NCBI GenBank assembly: GCA_021163505.1
Contig: JAGGVE010000004.1
Span: forward strand, 1-46,001
Length of the DNA: 46,001 bases
Source of the DNA: Candidatus Iainarchaeum sp.
GTDB taxonomy: Archaea; Iainarchaeota; Iainarchaeia; Iainarchaeales; DTGL01
Direction: 5' to 3'
Shown here: one piece after another, positions 1 to 7,249 of the stretch
Layout of the letters: each line of letters starts with the position of its first letter
Position numbering within the stretch: the first letter of the stretch is position 1
Made by a program: the position numbers and the translations under genes
The notes under the pieces: model-generated
The model's database searches: none
What the model was told of the DNA's origin: nothing
Seen by the model: only the letters and a program-made list of their open reading frames with translations

Positions 1-723
1 CCAACAAGCGGAACACAGCTTGACACCACCACTCCAACAGTGAGGTTTATAGCTGAGGATAATGTTGGTGGCTCGGGCATTAACTTAGGTGCCCTAACAG
101 TAAATATAAACGGCAGCAATGCAACAGTAACGCTTGATTGCAACAGCTCGGACAATAACAGGATACAGACATGTGCGTTCGATGTGCCTTCGGCAAATGC
201 ATTCAATGATCCATCATCTGGAAACTCCATCACCATAACAGTGCAGGACTTTGCAGGGACTACAGGCAGTGCAACAGCAAGCAATTTGAGCGTGGATACA
301 AACGATTACATAAGAGTTCACAACGTAACTGCAGCTAAGACTAAAGGCATAGCGGATAATAGCTACGCTAACGGCTGGCGCTTTGATTTCAATGTTACAT
401 TTGGCACATCAGCGAGCGGAGATAAGAACAAGCTGAGGATAAAGCTTGATGACTGGGTGAATTCGAGCAACTCCAGCTATACTATTGAGGTAGAAGGCAA
501 CGCTCGCATGGTGTATGATGCAAATGTGAACGGAGTAAAGACTACAAAGATATACTACATAGCGAACGATTATAACACAGATGCTACGGTGTATGCGTTC
601 TGGGATCATAACCCGAACACAACAGCGATAGATGCAAACTTCTACATTGAGCAGAAGATTCCAAGCAGTACTGCGGCAGGAACATACTATACAACCTACT
701 ACATCAAAAACTATAGCAGCTGA
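1..723 (+). CDS. C-terminal part of a secreted Ig-like surface protein (5' truncated)
   Basis: The reading frame is open from the first base, so the N-terminus lies outside the window; an internal ATG or GTG near position 40 is not a credible start. The visible 240 residues are rich in Asn, Thr, Ser and aromatic residues and carry many N-x-S/T sequons, as in glycosylated archaeal S-layer or Ig-like proteins. The alternating hydrophobic pattern suggests beta-sandwich domains. There is no TM helix or charged tail at the end, so anchoring must be N-terminal or non-covalent. It ends with tandem stops TGA TAG. The next surface-protein gene starts 22 bases later, so co-transcription is likely. Family not recognised; surface location is inferred from composition. 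Confidence 0.75.
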   Translation, partial: PTSGTQLDTTTPTVRFIAEDNVGGSGINLGALTVNINGSNATVTLDCNSSDNNRIQTCAFDVPSANAFNDPSSGNSITITVQDFAGTTGSATASNLSVDTNDYIRVHNVTAAKTKGIADNSYANGWRFDFNVTFGTSASGDKNKLRIKLDDWVNSSNSSYTIEVEGNARMVYDANVNGVKTTKIYYIANDYNTDATVYAFWDHNPNTTAIDANFYIEQKIPSSTAAGTYYTTYYIKNYSS

Positions 724-745
724 TAGCCAAAAAATTTGAGGTGTA

Positions 746-2365
746 ATGATGTATGCGGAGAGGGCTTTTGCCCCTTTATTTATTATTTTATATTCAATTC
801 TCTTAGCATCGCTAGTTTTGGGTGCTGAAGTTAGTGGTACAATTGGAGATGAAAATGCACACGCTGGAGCAAGCGGAGATGTGAAAATAGGTGGAGATGC
901 TTATTTAGCGAATGGTTACGCTTGCACTGCTGATTGGGAGTGTTATTCTGGGCATTGTGCGAGCGATTTTGATGGAAGTGGCTCTTGGTGTGCGCCAGCA
1001 ACAAGCTGTGCGCATGATGGGACTATTTACGCAGATGGGGAATCTACTTGTTACGGAACTCGAATAAAGGAAACCTGCACAAGTGGCTCGTGGGTGGCTG
1101 AAGCATGTTCTGGCTCCTGCGAAAATGGTGTTTGCGTTGGTGGGGCTACGCCAACTCCAACACCACCAACAGGTGGTGGAGGCGCTCCAGGCGGTGGCGC
1201 TGGCGGTGCTGGTCCAGGAGCAAGCCCAACACCAACTCCTGAAACTCCAACAAGCGAGGAAGTGTTCCACACAAGCACAACGTATGTGCCAAGTGCAGAG
1301 GAGCTGGAGGAATTGCTTACAGAAGCGGGTTTCTCGCAGGAGGAGATTGAGGAGGCGACTCAGCAGGCAGAGAATGTTGAAATAACTAAGGAGCTAAGCG
1401 TTGTAAAAGAGATAGTGGATGGTGAAGAAAAATATACTAGCACATTTGAAGTTAGGGTACTCAATAAAAGCGCCAATAGATTCAGCGATATAACGATTGT
1501 GGAGAGCATTCCAAAGAATGTTGCGGAGCATGCAAGTGAAATACACTCGCTAAGCGATTTCAGGGTGCTTGAAGCAGACCCGGTAATTGCTTGGGATATT
1601 GCAAAGCTTGAGCCTAATGAAGTGGTTGTTATAGAGTATTGGGTTGAGAAAGAATTGCCTGAAGAAACCCTGAACGAGGTAAAAACTGCATTCTTTGCAG
1701 AAAAAGCAGAAATAGTGGAAGAAAAAACTGGTTCCCTTACTGTAACTCTAAAGGACGAACAGGGGAATATAATAAAAGAACCGGTTGCTGTTGAACTAAC
1801 TAATTTGGAAGGAAATGTGATAATTTCAAAAAGCAGCATTGATGGAAGGGCCGTATTTGAAAATATCCTTGAAGGAAAATATTACGTAGTAGTTGAGGAG
1901 AGTGCAAACTTTAAAGGAAGCAAAATGCTTGTTTATGTTGTCGCTGGCAAGGAAAAAACAGTGGAAATTACTTTAGAGAGTAAAATCGCCATAACGCCAA
2001 CGGTAACGCCAACAGCTACGCCTGCGGTGCCACCAAAAAAGCCAGATTATACGGGACTGATAATACTCATAATACTTGCCTGTCTTGCGTATTTAGGCTA
2101 CTACTTCTGGAAAAAGAAAGCTAAACCAGCGAAGGCAAAGAGAGCTAAGAGAAGAAGGTGGGCTGTTGAAGAAAAAGAGCATGAAGAGAAGCCTGCTGAA
2201 GAAAAACCGGCTGTTAGGGAAGAGGCGGCGAAGGAAAAGCCTGCTGAAGTAGTGCCAGAAGAGAAAGAAGAGGAAGAGAAACCAGTGGAAGAAGTACCTA
2301 AAGAAGAGCCTAAACCTCCGAGGAAAAAGAGGAAGAAAAGGGTAAGCAAATTTAGGCGCCCGTAG
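746..2365 (+). CDS. Surface protein: signal peptide, Cys-rich module, beta-sandwich domains, C-terminal TM and charged cytoplasmic tail
   Basis: Residues 1-26 are a signal peptide ending in VLGA. A Cys-rich module (about 58-130, including CTADWECYSGHC) follows, of the EGF- or dickkopf-like type seen in many archaeal secreted proteins. Then come a Pro/Thr/Gly linker (about 133-170), a DUF11-like sandwich (about 213-315), a CarboxypepD_reg/CnaB-type domain (about 329-412), a second Thr/Pro linker and a TM helix (about 435-455). The last 84 residues would be cytoplasmic: a Lys/Arg-rich stretch, an acidic Glu/Pro stretch, then a basic end. This is far longer than the usual few-residue stop-transfer tail, so the protein may touch a cytoplasmic partner. 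Two ATGs are adjacent (746, 749). GAGGTG at 738-743 sits 5 nt before the second, which may be the true start. Exact family unknown. Confidence 0.85.
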   Translation: MMYAERAFAPLFIILYSILLASLVLGAEVSGTIGDENAHAGASGDVKIGGDAYLANGYACTADWECYSGHCASDFDGSGSWCAPATSCAHDGTIYADGESTCYGTRIKETCTSGSWVAEACSGSCENGVCVGGATPTPTPPTGGGGAPGGGAGGAGPGASPTPTPETPTSEEVFHTSTTYVPSAEELEELLTEAGFSQEEIEEATQQAENVEITKELSVVKEIVDGEEKYTSTFEVRVLNKSANRFSDITIVESIPKNVAEHASEIHSLSDFRVLEADPVIAWDIAKLEPNEVVVIEYWVEKELPEETLNEVKTAFFAEKAEIVEEKTGSLTVTLKDEQGNIIKEPVAVELTNLEGNVIISKSSIDGRAVFENILEGKYYVVVEESANFKGSKMLVYVVAGKEKTVEITLESKIAITPTVTPTATPAVPPKKPDYTGLIILIILACLAYLGYYFWKKKAKPAKAKRAKRRRWAVEEKEHEEKPAEEKPAVREEAAKEKPAEVVPEEKEEEEKPVEEVPKEEPKPPRKKRKKRVSKFRRP

Positions 2366-2399
2366 CTTCATTTTGATTGGGAAGCCACTTTTTAGAGGA

Positions 2400-2411
2400 A
2401 GGTTTAAAAGA
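2400..2411 (+). promoter_or_regulatory. Putative TATA-type promoter of the VapBC-like pair
   Basis: AAGGTTTAAAAG resembles an archaeal BRE/TATA element. It would place transcription start near 2431, leaving a short leader that contains the purine-rich site GAGGCGAGGG just before the ATG at 2445. Based on sequence pattern and spacing only. Confidence 0.4.
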
Positions 2412-2444
2412 AAATTTGGGATTATTTTAATAGAGGCGAGGGAA

Positions 2445-2636
2445 ATGAGCAGGGTTATTGAAGTGATTTATAAGAACGGCGTATTCAAACCCTTTGGAAA
2501 GGTAAGATTGAAGGAAGGGGAAAGGTTTAAAATCATGTTAAAAAGGATTGATCTAAAGAAATTTGTGATGAGCAAGCTTGCAGAGAAGGAGATAAACAAA
2601 TTGGAAAAAAGGTTTGAAAATGAGAATATTTATTGA
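2445..2636 (+). CDS. AF2212/DUF104-type antitoxin
   Basis: This 63-aa protein begins MSRVIEVIYKNGVFKP and continues into a KVRLKEGERFKI-like strand, the signature of the AF2212/PG0164-like (DUF104) antitoxin family, which pairs with PIN-domain toxins. The frame is open further upstream to 2373, but the ATG at 2445 has a strong purine-rich ribosome-binding site (GAGGCGAGGG, 2434-2443), and the family consensus starts exactly here. The charged C-terminus, where such antitoxins usually bind toxin, overlaps the toxin start by 17 nt, so translation is probably coupled. The expected role is neutralisation of the toxin and autoregulation of the operon. Because the partner is frameshifted, the gene may now be an orphan. 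Confidence 0.85.
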   Translation: MSRVIEVIYKNGVFKPFGKVRLKEGERFKIMLKRIDLKKFVMSKLAEKEINKLEKRFENENIY

Positions 2637-3088
2637 TAGCTCTGTTTTTATAAGACATTACTATGGAGTTGAAACTGCACTAACTCTTTTGGATACTGCA
2701 ATAAATAAAAACGATGCAGCTATTTCTCAAAATGTGGTTGAAGAGGTGTTTTTCAAGCTGTTATATATGGAAACCAAAAGAATCTACGGTAAAACAGGCA
2801 AATACAGAACTAAGAAAAATTTTATACGGAACCCTGAAAAATTTGGCCTTGTAAAAGAATATATTGAGGGGTTTTTTAATAGAAAGTATAGAACAGGATA
2901 TTATTGAGCTGTTGGAGGTAAATGAAGATATTTTAAGAGATTCTGTAAAAGTGTCCTTCACATACCGCTTGCTCCCAAACGATGCCCTGATTGCTGCTAC
3001 GTGCAAATATTATGGAATTAGGAAGATTGCTACATTTGATGAAGATTTTGATAGGGCAAGGTTTCTGGAAAGAGTGAATGTTCGCTGA
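2620..3088 (+). pseudogene. VapC-like PIN-domain ribonuclease toxin with a frameshift
   Basis: The first frame (ATG 2620, MRIFIDSSVFIRHYYG) runs to a TGA at 2905-2907. The rest of the domain (IESIEQDIIELLEV to the end) continues in the +1 frame to 3088. Removing one base from the GGGGTTTTTT tract at 2868-2877 joins them into a PIN protein of about 155 aa, a normal VapC length. All four acidic positions survive: D6, the Glu in NVVEEVF, the Asp in LPNDALIAA, and the Asp in TFDEDFDR. PIN toxins are Mg-dependent RNases. The defect may be a true mutation, an assembly or sequencing error in the homopolymer, or transcriptional slippage on the T6 run. The intact active-site residues suggest a recent or artefactual lesion. 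Confidence 0.8.
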
Positions 3089-3138
3089 GCGCTTGCAGTT
3101 CAATTTAGCTCTAATTTTTAAAATTATTTCAGCAAAAT

Positions 3139-3147
3139 TTATTTATA
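3139..3147 (+). promoter_or_regulatory. Putative TATA box of the secretion ATPase operon
   Basis: TTATTTATA is centred about 26 nt before the ATG at 3169, the geometry expected for a leaderless archaeal transcript. No clear Shine-Dalgarno site precedes that ATG, which fits. Inferred from spacing. Confidence 0.5.
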
Positions 3148-3168
3148 GCTGCTGAGAGAGTTGGTTGC

Positions 3169-4923
3169 ATGCACCTAAAGCTTGATGCCGATTTGTGCGA
3201 ACAGTGCAAAGAAAAGCTATGTATGAAAGGCTGCCCCAATGGCTTGGATTTGAATGCTCTAAAGTGTGTGCATTGCGATCCTGATAAGGCACCGTGCGCA
3301 TTGGCGTGCAAGCAGGATGCGTTTTACAAGGTTACTGAACAGGTGCTTGCGATAGATGAGAGCAAATGCAATGGTTGCGGTGATTGCGTACTGGCATGTC
3401 CTTATGGGGCAATAACAATAAAGAATGGAAAAGCAAAGAAATGCGATCTGTGCGCAAGCTACAATTTTGAAATTGCATGCATAAATAACTGCAAGTATGG
3501 GGCTATAAAGGTAGAGAAAACCGAGCGGGAGATGAAAGAGATAGAAAGAGCGCTTGGTTGGTTTTGTTTTGAAGTAAAAGAAGGTGTGCAGAGGATTTAT
3601 AGGGAAAAACCAAAAATAATTGAAGCAAACAATGAGCTTTGGTACTTATTAGAATTACCTGAGCTTTCACTTGAGGAAGCAAAGCTTGTAAAATTTGCTC
3701 TTGAAGAATTCCAAAACAATGGCTACAAAGAAAAGGAGATTGAAAAAGCGCTTGCAAACTACTGCAGGAAGAACCTCATCGTGCTTGAAAAAGAGCAGAA
3801 GGATTATATAAAGCGCCTGCTGAAAAACCTAACTCAGTGCTACGGTCCTCTAAGCGAGCTCATCGCTGATGATGAGCTTGAGGAAATTGCTCTTATTGGG
3901 CTTGGCAGAGAGAAACCAGTAAAGGTTTTTCATCAGTGCTTTGGCTGGTGCAACTGCAACCTTTACTTTGCAACTGAGCAAGCGGTTAGAGCGCTTGTAA
4001 ATAGGATGCTCCAAAAAACAGAAAGAAGACTAACGCTGAACGCACCGCGAGTGAACGGCACGCTGCCAGATGGCTCAAGAATAAATGCAACACTGCCACC
4101 AGTGTCATTAGGTGAGCCTACCTTTACAATAAGGAAGTTCAATGTAAAGCGCTTTACGCCAGCTGAACTTATAAGAAATAAAACTTTTAGCTTGGAGCTC
4201 ATGGCATTTTTATGGTGCGTTATGCAGGCAGATTGCTCGCTGGTAATAGCTGGAAACACAGGCAGTGGAAAAACCACAAGCTTGAATGCAATATTCTCCT
4301 TCGTACCATTAAACGAGCGTATAGTGGTTATTGAAGAAACCCCGGAGCTTAAAATCCCACATAAGCATGTTGTGAAGCTAACAGTGTGCAGGGAAAAGGG
4401 AATAGAAATGCATAATCTTATTGAGGATTCGCTGAGGATGCGACCGGATAGGATTATTGTAAGCGAGATAAGAAGTGCTGAAGAAACAAAGGCTTTTATA
4501 AACACCCTGCTGGCTGGCCAGGGAAAGGGCAGTTATGCAACATTCCATGCAAATTCCGCTAAAGAAGCAGTAAAAAGGCTCGAATTTCTCGGAATAAGGA
4601 GCACAGACATAGCAAGCATTGATCTGCTTTTAATACAGAGGCGATGGCCTCGGGCAATGAATAAACGAATATTCGAAGAACGAAGAATGATTGAAGTGGC
4701 TGAACTCTCGGAAAAAGCCAAGCTAAGGATGCTTTACAGATTCAATTATAAAAAGAACAGGCTGATAAAAACCAACAAAAGCAGGCGCATAGCTGAGAAG
4801 ATTGAGAGAACATTTGGAGCGAGGGCAAGCAAGGTTATAAAGGAAAGGGAAAAAGCTCTGAAAAAATATTTGCAGGCAGGGAAAAACATTGTTGATTTTT
4901 TGAGTGAGGTAAATGTCCATTGA
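3169..4923 (+). CDS. Four-cluster ferredoxin domain fused to a type II/IV secretion (VirB11/TadA/ArlI-like) ATPase
   Basis: Residues 1-115 hold 16 cysteines in four 4Fe-4S motifs: C10-x2-C13-x4-C18-x3-C22, C33-x2-C36-x6-C43-x3-C47, C67-x2-C70-x2-C73-x3-C77-P, and C92-x2-C95-x8-C104-x3-C108. This pattern is like the DmsB/HycB/HydN electron-transfer proteins. After a helical linker comes the secretion-ATPase N-domain (about 216-325) and then the RecA-like core: Walker A GNTGSGKT at 362-369, an Asp-box-like VVIEETPEL, a Walker B region around RPDRIIVSEIR (425-435), and the His box YATFHANS with H460. Such ATPases are cytoplasmic hexamers that power pilus, archaellum or secretion assembly. The gene overlaps the next by 11 nt, and the two TadC-like genes that follow make a motor operon. 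The ferredoxin fusion is the odd part; it could sense redox state, be structural, or carry electrons. Confidence 0.9.
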   Translation: MHLKLDADLCEQCKEKLCMKGCPNGLDLNALKCVHCDPDKAPCALACKQDAFYKVTEQVLAIDESKCNGCGDCVLACPYGAITIKNGKAKKCDLCASYNFEIACINNCKYGAIKVEKTEREMKEIERALGWFCFEVKEGVQRIYREKPKIIEANNELWYLLELPELSLEEAKLVKFALEEFQNNGYKEKEIEKALANYCRKNLIVLEKEQKDYIKRLLKNLTQCYGPLSELIADDELEEIALIGLGREKPVKVFHQCFGWCNCNLYFATEQAVRALVNRMLQKTERRLTLNAPRVNGTLPDGSRINATLPPVSLGEPTFTIRKFNVKRFTPAELIRNKTFSLELMAFLWCVMQADCSLVIAGNTGSGKTTSLNAIFSFVPLNERIVVIEETPELKIPHKHVVKLTVCREKGIEMHNLIEDSLRMRPDRIIVSEIRSAEETKAFINTLLAGQGKGSYATFHANSAKEAVKRLEFLGIRSTDIASIDLLLIQRRWPRAMNKRIFEERRMIEVAELSEKAKLRMLYRFNYKKNRLIKTNKSRRIAEKIERTFGARASKVIKEREKALKKYLQAGKNIVDFLSEVNVH

Positions 4924-5497
4924 TAATATTATAGAAAGGTACTTTGCAGGCAGAAAAGCCAAGGAAATAGAAGCACAGCTGGTGTTTTTTCTCATGGCTC
5001 TGCGCCTAAACCTTCTCTCCGGACTAAGCCTGGAAAGCTCTCTTAAGAAGGTGAAAAGTGAAGTAAGCGGGGCACTTGCAAAGGAACTCGCAAAGATTGA
5101 AAAAGAACTTGGGAAAGGAAAAGATATTGGCGAAGCGCTCTTGAATTCCGCTTCGCGTATAGAATCGCTTGAATTCAAAAGAGCGTTAAGCCATATAAGC
5201 GAAGTTGCGAGGAGTGGCTATTCTCGGAAGAGCGATACATTAAAGTTGCTCTGTGATGAGTTAATTGAGCTAAGAAAAACAAAGATGCGCGAGTTTTCTT
5301 CGAAGCTTGCAGTACTAAGCTTAATGTTCATAGCTGCAAGCGTAATAATGCCTGCATTATGGTTAGCCTTTGTAATAATGGGCTCTGCGTTCTTCGCATT
5401 GGATATAAGCGCCCTGCAAATATGGCTAAGCGTTACAGTAATCTTTCCAACAATCGCAGTACTGCTATTGCTCTATATAAAAGAAAAGTTTCCGTGA
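4913..5497 (+). CDS. TadC/FlaJ-like (T2SSF) membrane protein, first of two
   Basis: This 194-aa protein has a cytoplasmic T2SSF-type helical domain (about 15-125, with LNLLSGLSLESSLKKV and GKGKDIGEAL) followed by two TM helices (about 130-158 and 165-188). T2SSF proteins are the inner-membrane platform that couples the secretion ATPase to pilin assembly. The start overlaps the end of the ATPase gene, and GAGGT lies just upstream of the ATG, implying translational coupling. It is about half the length of a full archaeal ArlJ/FlaJ, which has two T2SSF units in one chain. Here the second unit is the next gene, so the platform is probably a heterodimer, like TadB/TadC. Confidence 0.85.
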   Translation: MSIDNIIERYFAGRKAKEIEAQLVFFLMALRLNLLSGLSLESSLKKVKSEVSGALAKELAKIEKELGKGKDIGEALLNSASRIESLEFKRALSHISEVARSGYSRKSDTLKLLCDELIELRKTKMREFSSKLAVLSLMFIAASVIMPALWLAFVIMGSAFFALDISALQIWLSVTVIFPTIAVLLLLYIKEKFP

Positions 5498-5501
5498 TAA
5501 G

Positions 5502-6419
5502 ATGTTTGAAAGTATTGCAAAAGCATTGTTTGCAGAGGAAAGGGTTGAACGATTTAAATTCTTGCTTGGGCATGAGCTTGGATTAAGCATAAAGCGCGCT
5601 GAAATGCTAGCGCTAAGTATAGCGAGCGTATCTGCACTCATATTCTCAGTATTTGCTTTCCTATCTGATTTGAATGGAATTATTATAATTTTTGGGTTTG
5701 TTTGCGCGTTTGTTATTGCATACCTATTTTCCTTCTTCTTCTTTAGTTTTTTGGCAGAGCGAAAACAGAGAGAGAAAGAAAAGAATGCTAGCGTTGCTTT
5801 AATGCAAGCAAGCTTGCTTCCGGAGGGAACAACAGCAGAGCGGATAGTGAAGGAGCTAAGCAAAATGCATAACCCACTTGCCGAAGAATTCAAAATTGTG
5901 CTAAATGAAATAGGAAAAGGTGCCGAAATAAACAATGCATTGGAAAATTTGGCGAAGCGATGCAATGGCAGAGCGATCGCAAAACTAGTGCAATTATTAA
6001 AGATGGCTGATGTTACTGGCGGAGTAACGCCCGCTATGCTGCGAGAAAGTGCTAAGGAAATAGTTGATGAGCAGACACTGGCAAGGGAACGCGCTGCTTT
6101 GCTAACGATACAAAAAGCAACGCTTGTACTCAGCAGCATGATTTTAGTTCCATTTATTCTTGGAACGCTTGCAGGCATCACTAAAAACTTTGATTTAAGC
6201 TACTTGGATGTGCTTGAGCTTGGAAAAGCAAACCAAGCGGCATTGGTAGAAACAGCAGGGCTAGCGAGCAATGTTTATATAGTTGAGCTTGCAATAATCG
6301 CTTCGTTATTTTTGGGCATGCTTGAAAACAATACAAAGAGAGCAATAGCATACTTGCTTTTAATATTGCCTGTTGCTCTTTCCATATTTTATTTTGCTGT
6401 AAGCACCAAGATAGCTTGA
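5502..6419 (+). CDS. TadC/FlaJ-like (T2SSF) membrane protein, second of two
   Basis: This 305-aa polytopic protein has two N-terminal TM helices (about 38-82), a cytoplasmic T2SSF domain (about 95-200, with EIGKGAEINNALENLAKR and MADVTGGVTPAMLRESAKEI), then three C-terminal TM helices (about 205-228, 248-272, 280-300). The topology matches the second half of a FlaJ/TadC platform. It starts 4 nt after the previous stop and so belongs to the same operon. Together with its partner it should form the membrane platform driven by the Fe-S ATPase. No prepilin peptidase or classical short pilin gene is present between this operon and the ends of the window; the nearest pilin-like protein is the 562-aa product at 23468. 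Confidence 0.87.
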   Translation: MFESIAKALFAEERVERFKFLLGHELGLSIKRAEMLALSIASVSALIFSVFAFLSDLNGIIIIFGFVCAFVIAYLFSFFFFSFLAERKQREKEKNASVALMQASLLPEGTTAERIVKELSKMHNPLAEEFKIVLNEIGKGAEINNALENLAKRCNGRAIAKLVQLLKMADVTGGVTPAMLRESAKEIVDEQTLARERAALLTIQKATLVLSSMILVPFILGTLAGITKNFDLSYLDVLELGKANQAALVETAGLASNVYIVELAIIASLFLGMLENNTKRAIAYLLLILPVALSIFYFAVSTKIA

Positions 6420-6449
6420 CAGCAACTGGAGAAGGGCAATGTCAAGTTA
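6412..6449 (+). terminator. Inverted repeat across the stop of the motor operon, possible terminator
   Basis: Arms of 10 nt (6412-6421 and 6440-6449, one mismatch, core CTTGACA/TGTCAAG) are separated by 18 nt and span the TGA of the second TadC-like gene. A T6 run at 6520-6525 lies further on and may be the actual termination site, since archaeal terminators mostly rely on T-tracts. Role uncertain. Confidence 0.3.
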
Positions 6450-6541
6450 ATGAGGGCGAGAAATTCTTTATGCACTAAAAACCGCATATTTTTAAAAAAA
6501 TTAAAAATCATTTTCTGTATTTTTTGTCCATAAGCCCTCTA

Positions 6542-6549
6542 TTTTAAAA
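6542..6549 (+). promoter_or_regulatory. Putative TATA box of hicBA
   Basis: TTTTAAAA lies about 28 nt before the ATG at 6574, with no Shine-Dalgarno site between them. This fits a leaderless transcript starting at or just before the ATG. Inferred from position only. Confidence 0.45.
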
Positions 6550-6573
6550 TCATAACCTTTTACTAATATAAAT

Positions 6574-6807
6574 ATGGAAATGCAGTTTGATGTAATAGTG
6601 ATTCAGGATAGCTCTGGCGGATTTATTGGATTTGTTCCAGAACTGCCTGGTTGTCACACCCAGGGTGATACTCTAGATGAACTTATGGAAAATATAAAAG
6701 AAGCCGCAGAGCTCTATATAGAAACTCTTTCTAAGGAAGAAAAAGAAGAACTATTAAAACATAAAACTGAATTTATGGGCATGCAAAAAGTGAAAGTCAA
6801 TGCCTAA
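6574..6807 (+). CDS. hicB: HicB-family antitoxin
   Basis: This 77-aa protein has the HicB/UPF0150 fold: an N-terminal strand (FDVIVIQDSSGGFIGFVP), the ELPGC-x-TQGDT turn, and an amphipathic helix (LDELMENIKEAAELYIETL). HicB antitoxins bind and block the HicA mRNA interferase. This copy lacks the C-terminal DNA-binding domain of longer HicB proteins, as in the short archaeal form. A second in-frame ATG two codons on is possible. The gene overlaps hicA by 8 nt, so the pair is co-translated. The order is antitoxin first, opposite to the classical hicAB order but common in archaea. Confidence 0.9.
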   Translation: MEMQFDVIVIQDSSGGFIGFVPELPGCHTQGDTLDELMENIKEAAELYIETLSKEEKEELLKHKTEFMGMQKVKVNA

Positions 6808-7039
6808 AATACCTTCCCTAAGCGGAGTTAAGCTCATAAAAATTCTTGAAAAAGTCGGCTTTCAGCGTGTACGACAGAAAGGCTCCCATGTAATTCTGAT
6901 TAATAGCTTCGGAGTTAGAATTGTTGTTCCAATACACCCAAACAGGAAGCTCAAGCAAGGCCTAGTTAGAGTAATAATTAAAGAAGCTGGACTTACTAGG
7001 AAAGAATTTCTTAAACTGTTAAAAAATAGGAAAGCATAG
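6800..7039 (+). CDS. hicA: HicA-family mRNA interferase toxin
   Basis: This 79-aa protein begins with the SGVKLIKILEKVGFQRVRQ helix typical of HicA (YcfA), followed by KGSHVILIN with the catalytic His, then VVPIHPNRKLKQGLVRVIIK and a final helix. HicA is a dsRBD-like RNase that cleaves mRNA. Length and all key positions look intact, so the toxin should be functional. It is the second gene of the hicBA pair and is followed by a strong hairpin. Confidence 0.92.
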   Translation: MPKIPSLSGVKLIKILEKVGFQRVRQKGSHVILINSFGVRIVVPIHPNRKLKQGLVRVIIKEAGLTRKEFLKLLKNRKA

Positions 7040-7077
7040 CGTGTTGCATAACTGATGCTTAAATATGAGTGAGTAGC

Positions 7078-7108
7078 TTGCTTTTCCCTCAGGGGAAAGC
7101 AAACTTTT
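7078..7108 (+). terminator. Hairpin downstream of hicBA, likely terminator
   Basis: An 11-bp stem (7078-7088 pairing with 7092-7102, one G-U pair) closes a 3-nt loop and is followed by ACTTTTA. It lies 39 nt after the hicA stop and well before the next gene. Stable stems plus T-runs are unusual in archaea, so a regulatory or mRNA-stability role is an alternative. Confidence 0.55.
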
Positions 7109-7249
7109 AAAATGCAATTCGTAAAAATAGAAATAACTAATTTTTATGCCAAATAAGTTAACAGCAACCAAAAAGGGCAAAGATTATTAAAGGGAACGAG
7201 CCACTTTTATTAGGAATTTAAAAAAGATAACGAAAGATGAGGTGATTTT

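Noticed and set aside
905-1385. Overlapping open frames on both strands inside the surface-protein gene
   Set aside because: They lie opposite or across the Pro/Thr/Gly linker and Cys module, have low-complexity or unnatural composition (e.g. Gln/Arg runs), and the gene on the main frame has a full signal-peptide-to-TM architecture.
2373-2444. Upstream extension of the AF2212-like antitoxin
   Set aside because: The family consensus and a strong ribosome-binding site both point to the ATG at 2445; the extension covers the likely promoter.
6420-7249. Hidden tRNA or small RNA gene in the intergenic gaps around hicBA
   Set aside because: No cloverleaf, T-loop consensus or CCA end was found; the gaps are AT-rich with one hairpin best read as a terminator.
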